DNA from: Monodelphis domestica
Lineage: Eukaryota; Chordata; Mammalia; Didelphimorphia; Didelphidae
Direction: 5' to 3'
Length of the DNA stretch: 64,000 nt
Assembly: GCF_027887165.1 (NCBI RefSeq)
Contig: NC_077227.1
Location: 81,237,430-81,301,429, forward strand
In this document: in pieces, positions 23,997 to 34,259 of the stretch
Layout: every line of letters begins with the position of its first letter
Numbering within the stretch: the first letter of the stretch is position 1
Made by a program: the position numbers and the translations under genes
The notes under the pieces: generated by a model
Told to the model about the DNA's origin: nothing
Databases searched by the model: none
Seen by the model: the letters and a program-made list of their open reading frames with translations, nothing else

Positions 23997-24858
23997 GCAT
24001 TGTGAATCTTAAAATTTCTCAGACTTGTGAATCTTAAAAATTCTCACACTACCTTGGAACATTTGGTTAAGACCATTCCCCATTTTAAACAATGAAGGTA
24101 CTTGATCAGGAATGTGAGAACTCTAACATTACTCCCATACTTAGGCATACTTTAAGGGAGATAAAGTTGTAAACTCCTTACTGAATAATGAAAATTACTT
24201 AATCCATACTTAAAGCTAAAACCCGTAAGCTGAGTCTATTTTTAGATCTAATACAAAAAGGTGCTAAGTACCTATGAAGGTCAAATTAATCACTAAAAGT
24301 TCAAGCAAGCTTAGCAAGAAGTGTGAGGTTTTAGTCTACCCAGAAAAGGTGATAACAAGGTGTGAATGAAGAATGGTCAGCCCTGTGAAAATGTCTACTG
24401 TGATTGGTAGATGTGAAAACTTAGGGGAGGTGACATAGGAGAAAATTTTCTTTAAAAGGAAGAGGTTTAGGCCTCTGGGGTAATTTCAGCTATGGAGCTG
24501 AATTGGAGCTCGGACTAGTTGGAGTAGCTGGGTCTCTCTGAACACTAGAATCTTGCTTGGGACAAAATCTTGTGGTGAGTTGATAAAAGACTGACTAGTC
24601 TCTCTCTTAAGGCTCAAGCCTAGGCCATGCTGGCCTAGGCCCTTCATACTATATTTCTCTTATTTTCTCTCCCTTTCCTTAATTCCTCATTTGTATTAAT
24701 TAAAATCTCCATAAAACCCAGCTGACTTGGGTATATTTCATATTTGGGAATTTTCCCATGGCGACCACTTTATTTTTGATTTAACTCAAGACACTGTCTT
24801 GAAACCATATTTTCGCGGTCACAGTTTAAGGCAACCACTCTTTTAACTGTAACAGCAT
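23997..24858 (+). mobile_element. Solo LTR of an endogenous retrovirus, 854 bp, TSD GCAT
   Basis: The LTR runs from TGTGAATC at 24001 to GTAACA at 24854, with GCAT directly repeated at 23997-24000 and 24855-24858. It starts with a 25-bp near-duplicate (TGTGAATCTTAAAA again at 24026). Possible promoter and polyadenylation motifs are ctttaaaagg near 24450 and attaaaatctccataaaacc near 24700. No internal retroviral genes adjoin it, so it is a solo LTR. Its start resembles that of the LTR at 46808. Confidence 0.75.
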
Positions 24859-25139
24859 CAAGTGACTAGTAGGGGGACCAAACTGGCCCCATCGGGACAG
24901 AGGACTCTTCCCTCAGGCTCAGTGGAGTATGACATAGTAACATACACGTCCTGACTCTACTGCAAACCTGTGGGCTGTACGCTGGTAGGATATGGAGAGA
25001 AGGGCTGACTTAGCACATCAGGGTTGGGGATTATTGGCCTTCTCTGTTGCTAGCTATCATTTAGGTTCTTTGTGTCTTAGACTATGGAGATAGCTAAAAT
25101 TGCATTATCTCTTAAACATAATTCCAAATTTAGACAGGC

Positions 25140-25385
25140 ATGAGAGATCATCTTCTTGGTCAAAAGACCTCTAAGCAGTCTACTCTTCTTCATACTTTTC
25201 AGTGTAGCGAAACTATCAACCTCACTGTTCCTCACAAGCATCATTCCTTTCTCCATGCTTTTGCACAATTGTTTCTGTCACCAACCAATGGAAGGCCTTC
25301 CCTCCCTCCTTATTTCTACTACTTAGAATCTCACTGCAAATATCACTCCCTACACGAAGCTCTTTTGATTCTATGAAGTTGTAAA
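25140..25385 (+). mobile_element. L2 LINE fragment, sense
   Basis: The motifs 'tttctccatgcttttgcaca', 'aatggaaggccttccctcc' and 'tcactgcaaatatcactccc' match the sense L2 3' coding segment that usually precedes its tail. Confidence 0.6.
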
Positions 25386-25435
25386 TGCCTCTCCCGACTA
25401 AAATTAGTTTGTATAAGTGTTATGCATGTTTATAA

Positions 25436-25436
<1 letters not shown>

Positions 25437-25487
<51 letters not shown>

Positions 25488-25500
25488 ACATATATATATG
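25437..25500. repeat. (TA)n microsatellite
   Basis: About 47 bp of pure TA dinucleotides are followed by an impure gtatacatatatatatg end. It is probably polymorphic and hard to assemble precisely. Confidence 0.95.
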
Positions 25501-25690
25501 AGAAGCAACGTGGAATAGTGGGTAGAAAGCTAGTCTTAAAGAGTCTAAATCCCACCTCTAACATCTACTGGCTTATGCAGCGCCCTGGTAAAGTCACTTA
25601 ATTTCTCAGTGTCCAAACAACTTTCTAAGACTGAGTTGCAGAAAAGATGCTGACATACATTGGTATAACACATTTCCAATGAAATCATGG
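25501..25690 (+). mobile_element. tRNA-derived SINE (WALLSI-like)
   Basis: It has 'gtgggtagaaagctagtc', 'taaatcccacctctaacatc', 'ctggtaaagtcacttaattt', then the family-typical 'caactttctaagactgagtt', 'gcagaaaagatgctgaca' and 'cattggtata'. It differs from MAR1 in the 3' half. Confidence 0.6.
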
Positions 25691-25714
25691 GTCGAGTGTA
25701 TAACCTTACTGCTC

Positions 25715-25835
25715 ACATTTCCTTTCCCCATAGAATTTAAACTTGAGGGGAAAGACTGTTAGCTTTGTCTCTGTATTCCTACTGTTTAGCAGAGGACACA
25801 TATTAAGTATTTAACAAAAGCACTCTGATTCAATG
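25715..25835 (+). mobile_element. L2 3' tail, sense
   Basis: The motifs 'tagaatttaaacttgagggg', 'gtctctgtattcctactg', 'gcagaggacacatattaag' and 'tatttaacaaaag' fit the L2 terminal segment. Confidence 0.55.
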
Positions 25836-26039
25836 ACTATCTCTGTCACACAAAGAAAATAGCAGGAAGGCCCCAATATATAAACGAAAACTGCTCTGGA
25901 TGAGGGGGAATATGTGAATTCTGAGATGAATTCTTAAGAGGCAAATCCACAGCAATAAAAATCACAGTCCATCAAAGTACAGAAATAAAGGTCCAAGGGA
26001 GGTGAGAGTCCTGCCATTAGTCCTACCCTAGTCAGCTGA

Positions 26040-26155
26040 CATCAACAGCAGCATGCTCAGTTCTTGGTGTTATATTTTGAGAATAGCATGAATAGGTTAA
26101 AGAACATCCACAGAAGGGTGATCAAGACTACTAAAGGCCTGAAGACCAACTAACC
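26040..26155 (+). mobile_element. CR1/L3-type LINE fragment
   Basis: It shows 'ttcttggtgttatattttga' and 'acatccacagaagggtgatc', the short segment before the 3' coding end of CR1/L3 elements. Compare 10270-10340. Confidence 0.45.
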
Positions 26156-26157
26156 AA

Positions 26158-26268
26158 CAAATAAGCATTTATTAAATGCCTATAGTATGTGCCAAGCACT
26201 GTCCTAGTGATTTAGGACACAAAAATGAAACAGTTCCTACCTTCGGGAAGCCTACAGTTTATACATGG
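26158..26268 (-). mobile_element. L2 tail, antisense, split by an L1
   Basis: The inverted L2 tail ('ataagcatttattaaatgcc', 'atgtgccaagcactgtccta') is followed at once by the L1 of 26280-27915. L2 sequence in the same orientation resumes at 27916, so the L1 probably landed in this L2. Confidence 0.65.
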
Positions 26269-26279
26269 AAAGAAATTTA

Positions 26280-27915
26280 AAGAATTTGACCTTACTGAAG
26301 TCTTTAAATTTTTTCTCTTTCTCATCTACCTTTTTCTGATTCTCTTGAATTTCTATTTGGACTTGAACTTTTGGAAATTTTCTCTTTTACAAAATTCCCA
26401 TACTTTCTCCTGAAAGAATTTGGTCAGTTTTGATGGGCAGCTGATTCTTGGTTGTAAACCCAGTTCTCTTGCCTTCCAGAATATCATATTCCAAGTCTTC
26501 CAGTCTATTAATGTGGAAGCTGCTGGATCCCCTGACTGGGACTCCATGTATTTTAATTGTTTCTTTCTGGCTGCTTGCCGCATTTTCTCCTTGGCCTGGG
26601 AGCTCTTGAACTTGGCTATGACATTTCTGGGAGTTGTCATTTGGGGATTCATTTCAGGAGGTGATCTGTGGATTCTTTCAATTTCTATTTGACCCTCTTG
26701 TTAAAGAATATCAGGGCATTCTTCTTGGGTAATTTTTTATAATATGATATCTAGGATTTTTTTTTTCAACATGAATTTCAGGTAGTTCAATGATTCTTAA
26801 ATTGTCTCTCCTGGTTCTATTTTCCAGGTCAGTTGTGTTCAATGAGATATTTGATATTTTCTTCCATTTTTTCATTCTATTGTTTCTTCTTGTCTTCTGA
26901 AGTCATTAGTTTCTATTTGCCCAATGCAAATTTTTAAAGACCGAATTTCTTTCATGACCATATAGTTTTCATGGCACTCTTTTGTTCATTGGATTTTTTT
27001 TTTAATCTCTTCTTCCAGTAGATCAATTCTGTATTTGAAAAACTCTCTTCACTGGACTTTTGTGCCCCTTTTTCCACTTGACCAATTTTTATTTTTATGC
27101 TGTTATTTTCTTTTTTTTTTTTTAAACCCTTACCTTCCATCTTGGAGTCAATACTGTGTATTGGCTCCAAGACAGAAGAGTGGTAAGGGCTAGGCAATGG
27201 GGGTCAAGTGACTTGCCCAGGGTCACACAGCTGGGAAGTGTCTGAGGCCAGATTTGAACCTAGGACCTCCCATCTCTAGGCCTGGCTCTCAATCCACTGA
27301 GCTACCCAGCTGCCCCCTGTTATTTTCTTTTTGCATTATTTTAATTTCTTTTCCCCATTTTTCTTTGACCTGTCTTATTTGATTTTTAAATTCCTTTTTG
27401 AATTCTTCCAAAGCTTCAGATAAATTCCTATTTTCTTTTTAAGTTTTTGTGTGGTTGTCTGGATCTCACCATTCCCTATTAGTTCTGTGCTTTGCTCTTT
27501 GTCTCCATAGAAATTTTTAAAGGTTAAAAGTTTCTTCTGCTGTTTACTCACTTTCCCAGTCTGTGTTTGGCCCACAGACTATGAATTCCTAAAGCTGCTT
27601 ATTGATTTTATCTTCTCTGCTGGCTTGTAGGGATACATATTATGAGCTATTTTGCCCTGGGGCTAGGTCTTCACTGCAGCCAGTAACTCCTCTGTGTGCA
27701 GTTTAAGTTTCATTTCCCCTTATCCTGTGAAAATCAACTGTCTCTGCCTACTTTCAAGTTGAATTCACCAGAAGAGTCCCCTCACTCCATCTTGCTGTTG
27801 GTTTTTGACTCCTGTCATTTTGAGGTACTTTTTCAAGATTTGCTTAGGAAGATTATCAGAGCAGTTTTAGCTTCCACTGCTACTAAGCTGCTATCTTGGT
27901 TCCACCCCCATGAAG
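26280..27915 (-). mobile_element. L1 LINE, 5' UTR plus ORF1, SINE-interrupted
   Basis: The minus strand gives an ORF1 C-terminal domain remnant at 26652-26353: TTPRNVIAKFKSSQAKEKM, then LGLQPRISCPSKLTKFFQE, closely resembling the L1 ORF1p nucleic-acid-binding domain. Upstream lie coiled-coil-coding sequence and a 5' UTR ending near 27915 at a start like 'gaaccaagatagcagctt'. The MAR1 SINE at 27116-27316 splits the coiled-coil part. ORF2 is absent. It is in the same orientation as TBC1D12. Confidence 0.75.
27100..27332 (-). mobile_element. MAR1-type SINE with 16-bp TSD, inside L1 ORF1
   Basis: The body 27116-27316 is full length in reverse orientation. Direct repeats ctgttattttcttttt lie at 27100-27115 and 27317-27332. 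The L1 reads on across the insertion, so this SINE is younger than that L1 copy. Confidence 0.95.
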
Positions 27916-28240
27916 TACTTTAAATACTACACAAAGTAGTTTATATTTGATCCTAGAATTAACAGAGTTTGGGGAGTTTATTGAGCAGAGGACAGTAACA
28001 GAATTTTGCTTTTAGAGATAACACTTTAGCAAGAAAACCAATTAGAAGGTTATGCAAGTAAAAAATGACACAGACCAGAAATAAGATGATGGTCATGTAT
28101 TTGGACAAATCAGGTTGGATGTAAGAGATACTGGGAAGAAAGAGTCAATAAAAACTGGCAACTACCTGAATATGTGAGGAATGGGGAGTGAGAAGCTGAA
28201 GTTGATATGGAAATTGTAAAATTGAGTGAGACTGAAAGAA
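27916..28240 (-). mobile_element. L2 LINE fragment, antisense
   Basis: The motifs 'tttatatttgatcctagaat', 'gtttattgagcagaggaca', 'accaattagaaggttatgca' and 'aataagatgatggtcatgt' match the antisense L2 coding part and probably continue the L2 begun at 26158. Confidence 0.65.
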
Positions 28241-28309
28241 TGATAATGCCTCAATAGACATTAGAAATTTTGAAATAATTTATGTTTGGGTAAAGTCTAT
28301 TTGGGGCTT

Positions 28310-28850
28310 GCTGAATGAATGCTTAAACCTGAAGAAGAAAAGGCTCAAAAGAAACATATCTGCCTTCAAGTATCTGGAGGACTGTCACATGGAAGAGAGA
28401 TTAGATTGTACTGCTTAACTCAAGAGAACAACAAAATTAAAATCAATAAGTAGAAGTAGCAAAGAAACATTCACCATGTAGGCAAAAAACCTTCCTAATA
28501 ATTAGTATAACCCAAAAGGAGAATGGATTGACTTTAAAAGTGGTGAAATTGGGGGCAGTTAGTTAGTTAGTCAGTGGATTGAGAGCCAGGCCCAGAGACA
28601 GGAGGTCCTGGACTCAAATGTGGCCTCAGATACTTCCTAGCTGTGTCACCCTGGGCAAGTCATTTAACCCCCATTGCCTAGCCCTTACCACTTTTATGCT
28701 TTAGAACCAATATCCAGTATTTATTCTAATGTTTTCAAGAGAGGTCTAAATGGTCATTTCTCAGATATACCGTAAGAAGTGACTCTTGTTCATGTGTTGG
28801 TCAGGAATCCCTATTGATTCTAAGATTCTATGATTAATATGATAAGCATT
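28310..28850 (+). mobile_element. CR1/L3-type LINE fragment split by a SINE
   Basis: The left part 28310-28550 has 'tgccttcaagtatctggagg', 'actgtcacatggaagagaga', 'aaaccttcctaataattagt'. The right part 28732-28850 has 'gagaggtctaaatggtcatt' and 'ggaatccctattgattctaa'. The order is that of the CR1/L3 3' end, as at 10400-10690. Confidence 0.65.
28551..28731 (+). mobile_element. MAR1-type SINE without A-tail
   Basis: The copy has 'gattgagagccaggcccaga', 'ctcaaatgtggcctcagata' and 'cattgcctagcccttaccac', and ends at 'agtatttattctaatg'. The 5' tRNA part has a short gttagttagttag expansion at 28557-28570. Confidence 0.85.
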
Positions 28851-29630
28851 TATATCTAAATTTAACTTTAGAAGTCATCTTATTCAATATCCCACTCATT
28901 GCAATATTGATTTCAATGATCCTGTGATTCCTAAAGCACTCAGCTTGTTGATAGATTTCATGTTCAATTCAAATATTTACTGATTTCACAAACTATCATG
29001 AGAATAACAAAGATGACAAAGAAAAACAGAAAAAATGTTAGTGGATGATCTGTAATATATAATAAAGAGTAAATTCTATTTGAAAAGAACTGTGCACAGA
29101 GGTCAAAACATTGCAAGCAAATAGGCAATTATTCAAAGGTTTTTCATTAAATATGTGAGAAGGATAATAAAGATTTAAAACAAATTTCTATACTAGAGAT
29201 ATGATTTCTAGTCCTGGATCTGTCACTAACTTGCCACAAAATCCTGTCATTTTCTTTTTTCAGAATTTCATGAATGAATCACTTTTTTTTTTCATCTTGA
29301 AACTAAGGAGGTAGGAAAGTCTCTGAAACCTCTTCCAAATTTATGAAAAATTTTCAAGTTAGTAACAATTACTATCAGAAGGGCTATGCTGTCAAATATA
29401 TGATTGCAATGATATTGGTAACAGTGAAGTAATGCGTTGAAAACTATATGGGCTGATAGACCCACACATGTAAAGGATCCACAAATGTAGAGGCTAGCTA
29501 AAAAATGTATGTATTACATATCAGTGACTTGTTTGGTGTTGTCAAGATTTCTCAGTGATCCTTGCCATGAGAAAGACAATACTTTTTTTAAAGAAAGTAG
29601 CTGAATCTATATTAAGACAACAAAATTTAG
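28851..29630. other. Intronic DNA, nothing recognised
   Basis: About 780 bp, AT-rich. The only hints are short MIR-like strings near 28860-28930. No exon-like segment was seen. Confidence 0.35.
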
Positions 29631-29632
29631 TG

Positions 29633-29856
29633 TAGGAATTCTCAAAATGTGATCCAAGGATCCTTGGGAATCCCCAAGACTCTTTCAGGGGATCTATAAG
29701 ATCAAAACCATTTTTATCATAATAAGAAGAAGGCATTTTATTTTTTAATATTGTAAATATCAATGCCTATAACCCATACAAACAAAAGTTGTTTGGGTCC
29801 TCAAAATTTAAGAGTGTAAAGCAGTCCTGTGATCCAAAAGCTTGAGACTTGCTAGT
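29633..29856. mobile_element. hAT-type (Charlie-like) non-autonomous DNA transposon
   Basis: The left end 'ggaattctcaaaatgtgatc' is followed by 'caaggatccttgggaatccc' and 'ttcaggggatctataagatc', and the right end is 'ctgtgatccaaaagcttgag'. The ends form an imperfect inverted pair (ttctcaaa / cttgag), as in old mammalian hAT elements of this wording. It is about 224 bp long. Confidence 0.55.
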
Positions 29857-30035
29857 ATAATGGATAAAAGAAGCAGCCCTGGTGCTAGAAAATCTAGCTT
29901 TAAGTCCTGTTGTGACACATACTAGCTATGTGCCACTGGACAAGTCATTTAACCTCAGTGCTCTAGTCAATTCTCTGAGACTTAAGTTGCAAATAAGGTT
30001 CCTTCCTACCAGCAATGAGAGAAAGAATCTCCTCA
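29857..30035 (+). mobile_element. tRNA-derived SINE (WALLSI-like)
   Basis: It has 'tataatggataaaagaagca', 'gtgacacatactagctatgt', 'caagtcatttaacctcagtg' and 'caattctctgagacttaagt'. It is the same family as at 25501 and abuts the hAT-like element. Confidence 0.6.
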
Positions 30036-30439
30036 TTCCAGAGTACCCTATATTACTGACTTCAAAGGTTCAGTTCTTATCTTTATTCCATATTCACTGA
30101 TTTAATATGCTTTACAAGAAAATCTGTACAAAACACTACTACACTGAGTGCTTCAGGGAATATAGAAAATGAATATAACTTCTTCCTTCTAAATGTAATT
30201 CTTCCCTCCCCAACCTCACCTCGACCTGTACCCAATTACTGCTGGGTTTCTATAGATTTTATGTCTTTCTGGGACACTAAAGAAGGCATTTCCAACACAC
30301 AAAGAGAATCTTACATGAAGTGTTATACTTAAGACTTATTAGCAGAATCTAATATGTACATGTGCAAATCATCTAAAGCTTAATTTTTTATTATACAACA
30401 CAATTAATATTCTAAAATAGAATTTCATCAAATACTTAC
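30036..30439. other. Intronic DNA, nothing recognised
   Basis: About 400 bp up to the splice donor of the next exon. No repeat was identified. Confidence 0.35.
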
Positions 30440-30511
30440 ATAACCAACATCAGGCCTGTAACACGTATATGCTCCTAAGATACTATGTAAGACATCATGA
30501 TAAGGGCCACC
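30440..30511 (-). CDS. TBC1D12: TBC1D12 exon 9
   Basis: The exon is 24 codons, phase 0 on both sides: acceptor aattaag, donor gtaagt. It encodes [14 protein letters not shown] then [10 protein letters not shown]. This is the segment between the arginine finger and the glutamine finger. Its last codon is the Tyr of YVQ; the VQ is encoded 9.8 kb further on, in the exon at 20602. Confidence 0.97.
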
Positions 30512-31490
30512 CTTAATTGGGAGGGGAAACACAAAGTTATTTTTTGAAACTGCATGTTAATTATCACATCCTGTATTTTTAATATTCAAATTCTAATATA
30601 ATTCTTTGAAAAAAGATCTTTTCCATTTATTCAAATGTCAATATTGTTCAAATTGAATTCTGTTCTTTCTACAGTTATTAATGAAGACAAGTCTACATTA
30701 AAATAAAAAGGTAGCTAAACAAAATGCACCAATAATTTACATAACCTACATAATTTCAGTAAAAATATTTCATTTTAACATGATTTAATAAATCAAAATA
30801 TGCTATATCCAAAATAATTTGTTTAGACATAATGAATTCAGAATAATAATAATAAAGAATTCCAAATTTGTATTATAATGCTAAAGAACACTAGAAATTT
30901 CAGTAATGTGAACCTTTTTTGATTATTATATTTATTAAAGGAGAAATGGATGCCCAAAATGAAGTAAAGGACAATTAACAACAATAAAATTTAAAAACTT
31001 TGCTTTTTGAAAATCAAAAGCAACTGTATTAACAAAAGCTTGAATGCAAATAGAAAGCAGTTGTTTCAATATCAACCTTGAGGCCTTGAGCATGATAAGG
31101 TGCTCAAGAAATAAAAAATTTTTTGTCATTTTTTTTCTTTATATTTTCCTTACTTTTAGAAAAGTTCTAAGAACTTAAAAATAACAAAGTAAAATGCTTA
31201 AAATATCCTTAAATAAAACAAGAAATAATTTTAAATCTATTCAAGAAATATAAACTATTATTCCTAGTCCTAGCACAGTTGCTTAACACAAGGTAGGTGC
31301 TTAATGTATTTTTCCTGGAAGATTAGCAATATCATATAGTATATATTTTGAGCCACTCGATAAAATAAACTTCTTTAAAAATTTTCTATTGTATAGTTTT
31401 TAATTTAGCCTTTTTCATATACTAATTAGTTTGTTCTCTTGACTACTTCAAGAGAACAGTATTGTTAATGAGCTGGATAAAAAGCCTCAC
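30512..31490. other. Intron of 979 bp, little recognised
   Basis: AT-rich. At 31262-31320 the string 'cacaaggtaggtgcttaatg' is an L2-tail remnant in sense orientation. Nothing else was identified. Confidence 0.4.
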
Positions 31491-31579
31491 CTTCTGAAAG
31501 ATGTAGAGAGAAGGGAATGTGCGAGATATGTCCAGTTTAATTAATTCCAGACTAGCTTCCCGGTCAGCAACTGACACAC
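31491..31579 (-). CDS. TBC1D12: TBC1D12 exon 8, arginine-finger exon
   Basis: The 89-bp exon starts with GT, completing a Gly codon, and ends CAG AAG before gtgagg. It encodes [19 protein letters not shown] then [17 protein letters not shown] fits the IxxDxxR motif whose Arg is the catalytic arginine finger of TBC GAPs, so the domain looks active. Two in-frame acceptors lie 6 nt apart: atgtag (used here, giving EGVSV as I recall for TBC1D12) and ggcag just upstream, which would add two residues. Confidence 0.95.
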
Positions 31580-31737
31580 CTACATCTGCCAAGTAAACAA
31601 AATAATTACTTGGCTTTCATACTTTCTAATCTTATGTACAAGGAATAAATATATGAGGTATTGAATAAAAATCATGTCCTAAATCCAAAGAACTGAAGCT
31701 AAATTATCAAGATCCTGGAGAAACTCTGACCTCAATT

Positions 31738-31964
31738 TTTTCTTTCTTTTTTCTTTTAAAAAATTCTTTACCTTTCATCTTGGAATCAATACTGTATATT
31801 GGTTTCCAGGAGAGGAGCAGTGGGGACTAGGCATTGGGGGTTAAGTGAATTGCCCAGGGCCACATAGCTAGGAAGTGTCTGAGACCAGATTTGAACGCAG
31901 AACCTCCTATCTCTGGGCCCAGGCCTGACTCTCAATCCATTGAGCCACCTAAGCTACCCCCAAC
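31738..31964 (-). mobile_element. MAR1-type SINE, antisense
   Basis: The tail 'cttggaatcaatactgtata' comes first, then 'gaattgcccagggccacata', 'gatttgaacgcagaacctcc' and 'ccattgagccacctaagcta'. The flanks acctca(a/-)tttttctt and acctcatttctt are an imperfect TSD. Confidence 0.88.
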
Positions 31965-32265
31965 CTCATTTCTTAAGAGTGTTTCTAGTCTCCAAAGAAT
32001 GACATGGCATGATGTCTAATTATTCCCTTCCAGGAAATGGAAAAAAAAAATTCTCAAAAGTTAATATTCCTCAAAGCAGATCCATTTTTTTTATATAAAG
32101 AAAATGGGGCCTTTGACCAATTACCTTTTTAAAATGAAGATCATTTATTCACAACAAATAAACTAGTCATATACATCTGAAAGTTATTGCTTGAAGTTAA
32201 TTCTAAAAATATGCTGAAATAACAAATAATAAATAATAAAAAAGGCCTGACTGTAATCACAGGAT
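31965..32265. other. Intronic DNA, nothing recognised
   Basis: About 300 bp of AT-rich sequence with no repeat or exon that I can identify. Confidence 0.35.
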
Positions 32266-32435
32266 CTTAGGTCACCCAACTCATTCTCTCACTTTACAAA
32301 GGAGGACACATATAGACACAGAGACAAATAGATCAAGTGACTTTCTCCAAAGTCATACAGGTAGTTAAGCAGCAAAGCTGGAATGGGGATTTAGGTCTTC
32401 TGACCTCAAATTTGATGCTATTTCCCCTCTTTTTC
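32266..32435 (-). mobile_element. MIR-type SINE, antisense
   Basis: The order 'ctcactttacaaaggaggac', 'gatcaagtgactttctccaa', 'tcatacaggtagttaagcag' and 'ggatttaggtcttctgacct' is a clear reverse CORE-SINE. Confidence 0.7.
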
Positions 32436-33015
32436 TTTACTTTTTTAAAGACTAAGTAACCCTGCTTTGCCCAAGATACAAGTACAGGGGATATTCATAC
32501 CCTTAGTCTCACTCTGATAAGCATGGAAGTTTTAGCCTGTTCCAGTAGTTTCCCCTAAGGCAGCTTCCACTCATGCACTATATTAATGCCAAACTTAGCT
32601 CACGGTAGCTCAGAACTCCTAAGCTCAACAACTTGGCCAGTGTCTAATATTACTGAAAACAAATATTTTTATACTTCCCTAATTTGACCCCCTCTATCAC
32701 ATTATTCTGTCCAGTCTAAATTTCTCTTCTCTTAAATCTCTTCCATCCTCTCATCCTTCTCCTCTTAGCAGGCCTTTTCCTCCAATTTTGCTGAGGAAAG
32801 AGGTTGTCTGCTGCAAGTTTTCCCCTATTTCCTATGCTATACCTCAAAATGCCCTTTATAATTGGCCATTCTCTCTGCTTTAGCTCCAGTCTCTGATCTC
32901 TGATCAACCTATATCTAAAGATCTCTCCAAGATGAAAGGGTCAGGCGGAACTGGACTTGGGAGAAAAATCCAAACATTCTTTTGTTTTCCTTTTTAAATT
33001 AAAAATGAAAACAAA
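32436..33015. other. Intronic DNA with a pyrimidine-rich, possibly L2-derived, part
   Basis: The stretch 32690-32900 is pyrimidine-rich with 'tctcttaaatctcttccatc' and may be an L2 fragment, but I could not confirm the order. The rest is unassigned. Confidence 0.3.
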
Positions 33016-33202
33016 AGGCTTTACTTTTTTTCTTAGAATTGATACTTTGTATTGGTTCCAAGGCAGAAGAGTGATAATTGGGATCAAGTGACTTGCCCAG
33101 GGCCTCACAGTTAAGAAATGTCTGAAGCCAGATTTGAATGTAGGGCAGGCCTCTAATGTCTAGTTCTGGCTCTCAGTCTACTGAGCTACCCAGCTGCTGC
33201 TA
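33016..33202 (-). mobile_element. MAR1-type SINE, antisense, diverged
   Basis: It has 'tactttgtattggttccaag', 'gatcaagtgacttgcccagg', 'cagatttgaatgtagggcag' and 'ctactgagctacccagctgc'. The middle is shortened. Confidence 0.85.
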
Positions 33203-33525
33203 AAATTATTCTTTATGATACTGATATTAAAGATTGGACTACTTTTCCTAATTACATGAATTCAATACTTAAATCAGGGAGGTTATCTCAATAATTAACT
33301 ATCCTATGCTAATATAATTAGAGGAGAAAAAACAAAGTGATAATACAGAGGTAATTCTACTTTCATGGGATCACATTTAAAATACTGGGTTCTTTTTCTG
33401 GTGATGATATTTTAGCACACACTAACAAAATGATGTCTATTCAGACAAAGTTCTCCCAGATCAGTGAAATGACTAGTGCCCATGTCATATGAAAAATAAT
33501 TATAGGAAATGGAGAAGGGAAAATT
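33203..33525. other. Intronic DNA, nothing recognised
   Basis: About 320 bp of AT-rich intron without identifiable features. Confidence 0.35.
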
Positions 33526-33835
33526 CAGGAGGTACATATATACCTGAAGGTAGACAAAGGAAGAGATATGAGAACTATTCTGCTTGGCTCCAGAGGAAAA
33601 AAAACTAGGATCAATGGGTGAAAGTTACAGGAAAACAAGATCACACACCAATATAAGGAATAACTTCCTAGGAATCAAAGCTAACTCAAAATGTAATGTA
33701 TCACCTCATTATGGGGTGAGTTGCTGAAGCAATTCAAGTCTGATTCTAGGTTGTTGTTTTTTTCCTATGAGCTCGGATGCTTTTTGGAAGGATGCAGGAC
33801 TAAGAAGACAATTATTCTTCTAACTGGCCAAGTTA
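33526..33835 (+). mobile_element. CR1/L3-type LINE fragment
   Basis: The order 'attctgcttggctccagagg', 'gatcaatgggtgaaagttac', 'aaggaataacttcctaggaa' and 'gaagcaattcaagtctgatt' matches the CR1/L3 3' coding end. Confidence 0.6.
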
Positions 33836-33864
33836 AAGAAAGCTTTTGCATCCCCATCAAAATC

Positions 33865-34110
33865 ATTACTACATAATAGCTGACAGTTAGGAAGTGCCTT
33901 AAATTTTATAGTGCTTTACAAACATCGGATTTCAACTTCTTGACAGCACTACCAGGTAGATACTAAGGGTATTTTATACATGCATTTTATAGTCAAGGAC
34001 AAGGCTCAGAGATATTAAGTGAGTTGACTATGTTAAATAGCTAATAATGCCAGAGGTAGTACTTGAAACTAGGTTTTCCTGACCCCAAGTACAGAATTCT
34101 TTTCATATAG
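33865..34110 (-). mobile_element. MIR-type SINE, antisense
   Basis: The order 'atagtgctttacaaacatcg', 'attttatagtcaaggacaag', 'gctcagagatattaagtgag' and 'aaactaggttttcctgaccc' is the reverse CORE-SINE pattern. Confidence 0.65.
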
Positions 34111-34259
34111 ATTACTGACCAAAAACAAAAAATCAAGAAAATAACAGAAAAATATGGGTGATATTCTGCCAAATGTAAAGATTAAGAAATATTTGTTGAA
34201 ATTAATTAGTTAATGGAACTACTATTTTGACACTCCCTTTAGGACTCTAAATTATTAAG

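Larger units (their letters stand above)
22700..25080 (-). mobile_element. L1 LINE, ORF1/5' part, interrupted by a SINE and a solo LTR
   Basis: The part at 22990-23110 matches the ORF1 C-terminal area of the L1 at 26280-27915 (ggaggcaatctggggattct, tctgggtaattttttg). GC-richer 5'-UTR-like sequence follows and continues beyond the LTR (24859-25080). A MIR-type SINE sits at 23397-23662. The limits are uncertain and the frames are broken. Confidence 0.5.

Noticed and set aside
26353..26652. 99-residue minus-strand open frame
   Set aside because: It is the C-terminal domain of an L1 ORF1, part of a broken element.
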